From: Clostridia bacterium
Lineage (GTDB): Bacteria; Acidobacteriota; Terriglobia; Terriglobales; Acidobacteriaceae
DNA: 64,000 nucleotides
Assembly (NCBI GenBank): GCA_035561135.1
Contig: DATMYA010000051.1
Coordinates: forward strand, 1-64,000
Direction: 5' to 3'
In this document: one piece after another, positions 59,739 to 64,000 of the stretch
Layout: every line of letters begins with the position of its first letter
Numbering within the stretch: position 1 is the first letter of the stretch
Notes under the pieces: generated by a model
The model's input: the letters and a program-made list of their open reading frames with translations, nothing else
Told to the model about the DNA's origin: nothing
Databases searched by the model: none
Position numbers and translations under genes: made by a program

Positions 59739-60021
59739 TTCTAATCTGCCCCACCTTAAACGAGATGAAGTTACCGGAAACAATTGTAAGAAGAGGATTC
59801 CTTAACTTAGACTCCGGAAACTACGAAAGGTTTCATGTCACGGAGTGATTTATTCATGCTGCCACCAGGCTCAACCGCTCACGATGAAACATGAAAGCTT
59901 ACGGTGAAAACGCCAGAAAATCAATCAGAAAATCACCCGACTCGACTTCTTTCAGAAAGCCAATACGCGCAAGAAGGCATGGCACGATCGCGCCTATGCG
60001 CAAAAGTAAGTGCTTACATTA

Positions 60022-60049
60022 GTTATACTTCGAAGCATAATCGTAACAA
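60022..60049 (-). promoter_or_regulatory. Minus-strand promoter candidate upstream of the 75-residue gene
   Basis: On the minus strand TTGTTA (60044-60049) and TATAAC (60022-60027) are 16 nt apart in an AT-rich setting. It points toward the small gene at 59511-59738 and would give a leader of roughly 280 nt. Confidence 0.4.
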
Positions 60050-60077
60050 TGAGCTTTAATAGCTTATTTTCGATATT

Positions 60078-60093
60078 GTGACCCGGCGGTCAC
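60078..60093. promoter_or_regulatory. Palindrome GTGACC-CGGC-GGTCAC
   Basis: A perfect 6-bp inverted repeat with a 4-nt centre, about 30 bp upstream of the minus-strand promoter candidate. Position and size suit an activator site. No T-run is present. Confidence 0.3.
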
Positions 60094-60278
60094 GAAGTCA
60101 AAGGCCTTCCACTGAGGCATTTTAGACACACTTCCATACTCGCACAGCGTGGCGTTCTGGACACATCGGCATGAAACAAAAACATCGAAACAGGCATGCC
60201 GCGCCGCTTCCCGGAGGGCAATCTACTCTGGAAACGACGATCAAGGATGAAGAATGACAGAAGGTTTTGCCTTGAAGG

Positions 60279-60367
60279 TGGTGCCGGGAGGGGGAATCGA
60301 ACCCCCACAACCCTTTCGGGTCTGCGGATTTTAAGTCCGCTGCGTCTGCCAGTTTCGCCATCCCGGC
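60279..60367 (-). tRNA. tRNA-Leu (anticodon UAA), CCA encoded
   Basis: The minus strand folds as a class II tRNA: acceptor stem GCCGGGA (5' end at 60367) pairs with TCCCGGC, and the anticodon loop ACTTAAAAT carries TAA. The long variable arm contains GACCC-GAAA-GGGTT, the T arm contains GGGGGTTCGATTCCCCC, and the discriminator A is followed by an encoded CCA (60279-60281). UAA reads UUA/UUG leucine codons. Confidence 0.97.
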
Positions 60368-60463
60368 GTAGAAAAGCTGAGCTCTGGATGCCCATTTTGT
60401 AGTTTAGTACGGGCAGACGCCTCAAACCAGGCTGAGTAGGCGTCCGTGCGTATAGGGCGCTGC

Positions 60464-60664
60464 TTAACCGCCGCCAACGAAGTGCACAACCTCGAGCTTG
60501 TCGCCTTCGGTGAGCTCGATAGTCTCCCAACTCGCGCGTGGGGCAATGTCGCGATTGAGTTCGACGGCGATTCGGTCGCCCTTGATACCGAGCTGACTGA
60601 TAAGCGCGGCCAGCGTAAGTCCGGACGTGAAGTCCTTTTCTTCCCCATTAATGATGAGCTTCAT
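60464..60664 (-). CDS. thiS: Sulfur carrier protein ThiS
   Basis: A 66-residue beta-grasp protein (MKLIINGEEKDF ... VVHFVGGG). The C-terminal Gly-Gly is the site of adenylation and thiocarboxylation for thiazole synthesis in thiamin biosynthesis. A MoaD-type role is unlikely given the short length and N-terminal pattern. No thiG, thiF or thiO is adjacent, so the gene is isolated from its pathway partners here. The ATG at 60664 is preferred over a start four codons upstream. It is 96 bp from the tRNA gene and 86 bp from the hypothetical gene upstream. Confidence 0.88.
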   Translation of the reverse strand: MKLIINGEEKDFTSGLTLAALISQLGIKGDRIAVELNRDIAPRASWETIELTEGDKLEVVHFVGGG

Positions 60665-60750
60665 CGTGGACACCAAGATAACAGATGGCTTGCGCGGCAG
60701 ATAACGGCAGCAGGTGGCAGACCATTTGTTGCACCGTTGGAGCAGGATCG

Positions 60751-61437
60751 CTACTTCCCACGCACGCGAAACTTACGGGTAGCGGTCTGCCCGGCATGCG
60801 TCGCCTGCACCAGCACCGTAGCGTCGTGTAGCGCTGCTTCATCCAAAAAGAGCCGAACCTCGGCGATGCCATCAATCCCGGTTACCCCTTGGGAATAGAT
60901 GGGCGCCTCCTCCCCGCCGGGAGTGGTCAGGGAAAAGCGACACACGAGCCGCGCGCCCGCTATCGGAATCTCGGCATCTGTCACCAGCAGGCACAGCGTT
61001 ACCGCGTCCTCCAAGAAAATCGACTCGGAGTTGATGAGTTCGAGCGACAGTTGCGGAGTGCTGTCCAACACAGGTTCAGGGCCGGTTGGCATCTCCGCCA
61101 CTTGCTCAGGCACCTTGCTGCCGGCTGCGGGGCCACCAGACCTCGGCTCAGAAATCATTGCCATAGGTGCGGGTGCGGCCAGCGCTTCTGCTACTCGACC
61201 GGAGCGGATCGCTTCCACCATAGCCCGATGCTGAGCCTTCAGCATATCGTGGGCGGCCGATTCGGAGAACTCGTGAGAGCCTGCCAGATTTTTATATGGC
61301 GTTGCACGCTTTCCAATGCAGCGCCCCCGAACGAAGACCTGCGTTTGCAACACCAGGTCGTTCGTTCGTTCCTCGCTCTGTACGTGGTAAACGGTGTCAG
61401 CGTACTTGATATCCGTATTGAAGCCGAAGACGGTCAT
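60751..61437 (-). CDS. Conserved hypothetical protein with Ig-like C-terminus
   Basis: A 228-residue protein without a signal peptide. Residues 1-80 (FNTDIKYADTVYHVQSEER, QTQVFVRGRCIGKRATPY) look like a small beta domain. A Pro/Ala-rich linker spans about 85-130. The C-terminal 90 residues have a beta-sandwich-like pattern with PIAGARLVCRF and GVTGIDGIAEVRLFL, like Ig-type carrier domains. No enzymatic signature is present. Function unknown. Confidence 0.6.
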   Translation of the reverse strand: MTVFGFNTDIKYADTVYHVQSEERTNDLVLQTQVFVRGRCIGKRATPYKNLAGSHEFSESAAHDMLKAQHRAMVEAIRSGRVAEALAAPAPMAMISEPRSGGPAAGSKVPEQVAEMPTGPEPVLDSTPQLSLELINSESIFLEDAVTLCLLVTDAEIPIAGARLVCRFSLTTPGGEEAPIYSQGVTGIDGIAEVRLFLDEAALHDATVLVQATHAGQTATRKFRVRGK

Positions 61438-61506
61438 GTTCGAAGCTGCGCTACCAGCGCGAATGAGCTAACGACTGGCGCGAGATTCGCCGCACTGTTT
61501 TCGTTT

Positions 61507-61560
61507 GCACATTGTCGTCGCACATTGTCGTTCAGTTCAGCGCGATGTGCAATGACACAA
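61507..61560. repeat. Cluster of GCACATTG repeats upstream of nuoA
   Basis: GCACATTGTCG occurs twice as direct repeats (61507-61517, 61520-61530) and is followed by an inverted relative, GATGTGCAATGAC (61544-61556). They lie about 85-140 bp upstream of the nuo promoter, in the gap between divergent genes. Such phased half-sites are typical of regulator binding arrays. Confidence 0.45.
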
Positions 61561-61643
61561 TGCGTCACCGGTCGAGAGCTAGATTGTGCAGTGCAGATAA
61601 TCGCGAGCAGCCGGAAACGCGCGTGTTATGCGCGGCTTACGGC

Positions 61644-61671
61644 TTGACACTCCGTAGATATGAAATCTAAA
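61644..61671 (+). promoter_or_regulatory. Promoter candidate of the nuo operon
   Basis: A perfect -35 TTGACA (61644-61649) lies 16 nt before TCTAAA (61666-61671) or 18 nt before TAAACT; both match the -10 consensus at 4 of 6 positions. It is about 55-80 nt upstream of nuoA and the only good -35 in this gap. Confidence 0.5.
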
Positions 61672-61725
61672 CTCGGATGTTTACCCGACTACTACTTCGG
61701 TGCAAACCAAACACGTGCATTTCCT

Positions 61726-62118
61726 ATGTCAGAGAATTATTTCGCCCGTTATTTGCCTCTTCTGATGCATATGTTCGCGGCTGCCGGCCTGGCGGTTGCG
61801 ATCGTCCTGCTGTCCACATTCATTGGGCAGCACAAGAAAAACCGGGTGAAGATGTCGCCGTACGAATGCGGCATGATTCCGCAGGGCGACGTCCGCCAAC
61901 GCTTTTCGGTGAAGTTCTACCTCGTCGCGATGCTCTTCATTCTGTTCGACGTTGAGGCAATCTTTCTTTATCCCTGGGCCATTCTTCTCAAGGAATTGAA
62001 GATGTTCGGATTCTGGGAGATGTTGATCTACATCGGAATCGTCACGGTTGGGCTCTTCTACATATGGAAGAAGGGCGTTATCGACTGGAACAAGCCGACA
62101 CGCGAAGAGGTCATGTAG
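61726..62118 (+). CDS. nuoA: NADH-quinone oxidoreductase subunit A
   Basis: NuoA is a membrane-arm subunit of complex I that contributes to the quinone-site/proton pathway junction. The 130-residue protein has three hydrophobic segments and the conserved central motif KMSPYECGMIPQGDVRQRFSVKFYLVAMLFILFDVEAIFLYPWA, including the typical acidic residues (FDVE). The frame is open to 61660, but ATG 61726 (MSENYFARY) matches the family start. First gene of the nuo cluster. Confidence 0.95.
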   Translation: MSENYFARYLPLLMHMFAAAGLAVAIVLLSTFIGQHKKNRVKMSPYECGMIPQGDVRQRFSVKFYLVAMLFILFDVEAIFLYPWAILLKELKMFGFWEMLIYIGIVTVGLFYIWKKGVIDWNKPTREEVM

Positions 62119-62120
62119 CC

Positions 62121-62618
62121 ATGCCCCTTGAGACGGCAATCGACAACATCGAACAACTTAAAGACCGTCCGGCGCTGGCGCAGCTTTTGGCTTGGCGGCC
62201 GGAAGTTGTGCAGGCCGCGAAGTGGGACCGCAGCGAACTAACAATTTGGCTGAACCGAGGTGCGCTCTGCGAGGCTCTCGCTGTCCTGCGCGACGACCCG
62301 GCAACACAGTTCGCCTTCCTTTGCGATGTTACGGCCGTGGACTGGTATCCTGCCGAGCCGCGCTTCGAAGTCGTTTATCACGTACTCTCGATGAAATTGA
62401 AGCAGCGTGTGCGTATCAAAGTGAAGTTGAGTGGCGCGGATGCGAGCATCGACTCCGTCACCCCGATGTGGCCCGGCGCGAATCCTTTTGAGCGCGAAGT
62501 CTTCGACCTCTTTGGAATCCGCTTCACTGGGCATCCCTACTTGCGGCGCATCATGATGCCGGCGGACTGGGAAGGCCACCCGCTACGCAAAGATTATCCA
62601 GTTGAGGGCTACCGGTAA
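62121..62618 (+). CDS. nuoC: NADH-quinone oxidoreductase subunit C
   Basis: NuoC (30-kDa subunit) belongs to the hydrophilic Q-module of complex I. The 165-residue protein ends in the hallmark PGANPFEREVFDLFGIRFTGHPYLRRIMMPADWEGHPLRKDYPVEGYR. It is a stand-alone NuoC, not the NuoCD fusion of E. coli. It starts 2 bp after nuoA; the usual nuoB is not between them. The TAATG junction overlaps its stop with the nuoD start. Confidence 0.95.
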   Translation: MPLETAIDNIEQLKDRPALAQLLAWRPEVVQAAKWDRSELTIWLNRGALCEALAVLRDDPATQFAFLCDVTAVDWYPAEPRFEVVYHVLSMKLKQRVRIKVKLSGADASIDSVTPMWPGANPFEREVFDLFGIRFTGHPYLRRIMMPADWEGHPLRKDYPVEGYR

Positions 62619-63826
62619 TGGGCACCGTTGGACAGTACGTCGCGACACTTGAGCCTGGCGAAGATCGCACGATGATCCTGAACATGGGCCCGCAGCATCC
62701 GTCCACCCACGGCGTGTTGCGCCTCGTCCTGGAGATCGATGGCGAAACCATTGTGCGGATTATGCCCGACATCGGCTTTCTGCACACCGGCATCGAAAAG
62801 ACCACCGAAGCCAAGTTCTACCAGCAGGTCGTGCCTCTTACCGACCGCATCGACTATCTCTGCCCACTGACCAACAACCTCGCGTACTGCCTTGCGGTAG
62901 AGAAATTGCTCGGACTAGAGATTCCCAAGCGCGCCGTATGGATGCGCGTGATGCTCAACGAACTGTCGCGCATCAGTTCTCACCTGGTCTGGCTGGGCAC
63001 GCACGCGATGGACATCGGCGCAATGACGGTGTTCCTGTACTGCATGCGCGAACGGGAAGACATTCTGCGGATTTTCGAGATGGTCAGCGGTCAGCGCATG
63101 ATGACTTCGTACTTTCGCATTGGCGGCCTTGCGATGGAAGCTCCGCTGGATTTGTTTGAGCGAGTGAAGCACTTTGCAGACAGGTTCCCCGAGCGCATCA
63201 ATGAGTACGAAAACCTGCTTACCGCAAATCCGATCTGGATGGACCGCACGAAGGGCGTTGGAAAACTCTCGGCCGAGGACGCGATTGCGCTGGGAGCGAC
63301 CGGGCCAACCGCACGCGGCAGCGGCGTTGACTGGGATCTGCGCCGTGACATGCCGTACTCTGGCTACGAAAACTTCAGTTTCAAAGTGCCTCTCGGCAAG
63401 AACGGCGACGTGTACGACCGTTACTTGTGTCGGGTCGAGGAACTGCGCGAATCCATCGGCATGGTGCAGCAGGCGCTACAAGGGATGCCGGAAGGTCCCA
63501 TCAAGGCCGATGCGCCGAAGGTCGTTCTGCCCGACCGCGAGAAGATGAAGACCCAGATGGAGTCGTTGATCTATCACTTCAAGATCGTGACCGAGGGCTT
63601 CACCGTTCCAGCGGGCGAGGTGTACCAGGGCGTAGAGTCTCCTCGAGGCGAGATGGGTTACTTCGTGGTTAGTGACGGAACAGCGAAGCCATACCGCGTC
63701 CACATGCGGAGTCCCTCGCTCGCGAACCTCAGCACCCTCTCCGTCATGTGCGAAGGCGGCTTAATAGCTGATGTAGTAGCAGCCGTGGGATCGATCGACA
63801 TTATTCTTGGAGACGTGGACAGATAA
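62618..63826 (+). CDS. nuoD: NADH-quinone oxidoreductase subunit D
   Basis: NuoD (49-kDa subunit) forms the quinone-binding site with NuoB. The 402-residue protein has the family start MILNMGPQHPSTHGVLRLVLEIDGE with the quinone-site His-x-x-x-His, DIGFLHTGIEKTTE, and the C-terminal SLANLSTLSVMCEGGLIADVVAAVGSIDIILGDVDR. Complete and without oddities. Confidence 0.97.
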   Translation: MGTVGQYVATLEPGEDRTMILNMGPQHPSTHGVLRLVLEIDGETIVRIMPDIGFLHTGIEKTTEAKFYQQVVPLTDRIDYLCPLTNNLAYCLAVEKLLGLEIPKRAVWMRVMLNELSRISSHLVWLGTHAMDIGAMTVFLYCMREREDILRIFEMVSGQRMMTSYFRIGGLAMEAPLDLFERVKHFADRFPERINEYENLLTANPIWMDRTKGVGKLSAEDAIALGATGPTARGSGVDWDLRRDMPYSGYENFSFKVPLGKNGDVYDRYLCRVEELRESIGMVQQALQGMPEGPIKADAPKVVLPDREKMKTQMESLIYHFKIVTEGFTVPAGEVYQGVESPRGEMGYFVVSDGTAKPYRVHMRSPSLANLSTLSVMCEGGLIADVVAAVGSIDIILGDVDR

Positions 63827-63828
63827 GT

Positions 63829-63936
63829 AGTCGCTAAGCTGCTAAGCGACTGAGCTACCGAACTGGATATTGAGATTGCTGGATAGAGCCGACGTGCTCC
63901 TGCTTAGGAGCTTTAAGGCTCAGCAGCTTAGAGACT
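63829..63936. repeat. Inverted-repeat element between nuoD and nuoE
   Basis: The segment GTCGCTAAGCTGCTAAGCGAC (63830-63850) folds on itself (10-bp stem with one mismatch). It is also complementary to CTCAGCAGCTTAGAGAC near 63920-63936, giving a possible stem across about 107 bp. The block TGAGCTACCGA after it recurs at 53278-53300. It separates nuoE from nuoD inside an otherwise tight operon and does not have a U-tract terminator. Confidence 0.55.
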
Positions 63937-63939
63937 TGA

Positions 63940-64000
63940 ATGCAATTTTCTAGCGAATTCGAAACCCGCTTCACCGAGATGCTGACGCATTATCCGACCA
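63940..64000 (+). CDS. nuoE: NADH-quinone oxidoreductase subunit E (5' fragment)
   Basis: Only the first 20 codons are inside the window (MQFSSEFETRFTEMLTHYPT). The pattern of an acidic/phenylalanine helix followed by HYP matches the start of the 24-kDa [2Fe-2S] subunit NuoE, and the position after nuoD is right. The remainder, including the iron-sulfur cysteines, lies beyond the right edge. Confidence 0.65.
   Translation, partial: MQFSSEFETRFTEMLTHYPT

Larger units (their letters stand above)
59739..60278. other. AT-richer gene-poor stretch before tRNA-Leu
   Basis: About 540 bp that hold no credible gene. The part 59995-60080 is noticeably AT-rich compared with its surroundings and contains the minus-strand promoter candidate and a GTGACC-CGGC-GGTCAC palindrome. 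On the minus strand the 9-mer GATTTTCTG is repeated within the putative leader. A 16-codon frame with a GGTGG site exists there but is too short to call. Confidence 0.5.

Noticed and set aside
60279-60367. tRNA-Leu as an integration site
   Set aside because: No integrase or duplicated tRNA 3' end was found on either side, so there is no sign of an inserted element.
1-64000. CRISPR arrays, rRNA genes or prophage
   Set aside because: No regularly spaced direct repeats with spacers, rRNA-like segments or phage structural gene blocks were seen.

Overview
The window looks like chromosome from an acidobacterium, most likely class Terriglobia (Terriglobales or a relative). This is inferred from gene content, not from a marker-gene tree: a large BNR/VPS10-type secreted protein, a DUF4126 membrane protein, small acidobacteria-like conserved proteins, a TonB protein with a Gly-rich linker, and intergenic palindromic elements of a kind I associate with this phylum. 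No transposase, integrase, phage module or CRISPR array was seen.

Layout. 1-6.5 kb: pdxS and a hotdog thioesterase (minus), then a 1159-residue beta-propeller protein and an orphan cytochrome oxidase subunit III-like gene (plus). 6.5-12.7 kb: a plus-strand operon starting from a good sigma-70 promoter: uvrA, a TPR protein, two small exported proteins and a SprT-like metalloprotease. 12.7-14.9 kb: a FemAB/GNAT-like protein and a TonB protein (minus), separated by a perfect terminator hairpin. 15.2-18.6 kb: ileS-lspA (plus). 18.7-22.1 kb: a GAF-domain protein and a Slt-type lytic transglycosylase (minus). 22.3-23.7 kb: an ECF sigma factor with a zinc anti-sigma factor, then a small zinc-binding protein.

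23.9-48.4 kb is the centrepiece: about 22 minus-strand genes, tightly spaced and often overlapping, that look like one long surface-polysaccharide operon. It begins with a NusG/RfaH-like antiterminator. It then encodes an SLBB export protein, a PAP2-Wzi fusion, a Wzx flippase, two methyltransferases, an epimerase resembling dTDP-L-rhamnose 4-epimerase, three glycosyltransferases, a Wzz-like regulator and a Wzy/WaaL-like membrane protein. A complete GDP-D-glycero-D-manno-heptose branch follows (hddC, hddA, gmhA, gmhB), then complete dTDP-L-rhamnose synthesis (rmlABCD), a WcaJ/GumD-type initiating phosphoglycosyltransferase and a small HicB-like protein. Together these predict a lipid-linked, Wzx/Wzy-assembled heteropolysaccharide containing rhamnose, possibly 6-deoxy-talose, D,D-heptose and O-methyl groups.

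48.9-54.6 kb: a secreted fibre-like protein with three exact-length 71-residue repeats, divergent from the polysaccharide operon; an ABC-F ATPase; a MerR regulator preceded by an intergenic palindromic repeat; and a zinc-ribbon protein. 54.6-59.8 kb (minus): a Bax-inhibitor-1-like protein, ribBA with an atypical GTP cyclohydrolase II domain, a PiT phosphate transporter with its DUF47 partner, DUF4126 and a small conserved protein. 60.3-61.4 kb: tRNA-Leu(UAA), thiS and a hypothetical gene (minus). 61.7-64 kb: the start of a complex I operon (nuoA, nuoC, nuoD, partial nuoE), with nuoB missing from its usual place.

Many starts given here differ from the longest open frame. They were chosen from ribosome-binding sites, overlaps with neighbours and family alignment from memory. 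No database search was possible.
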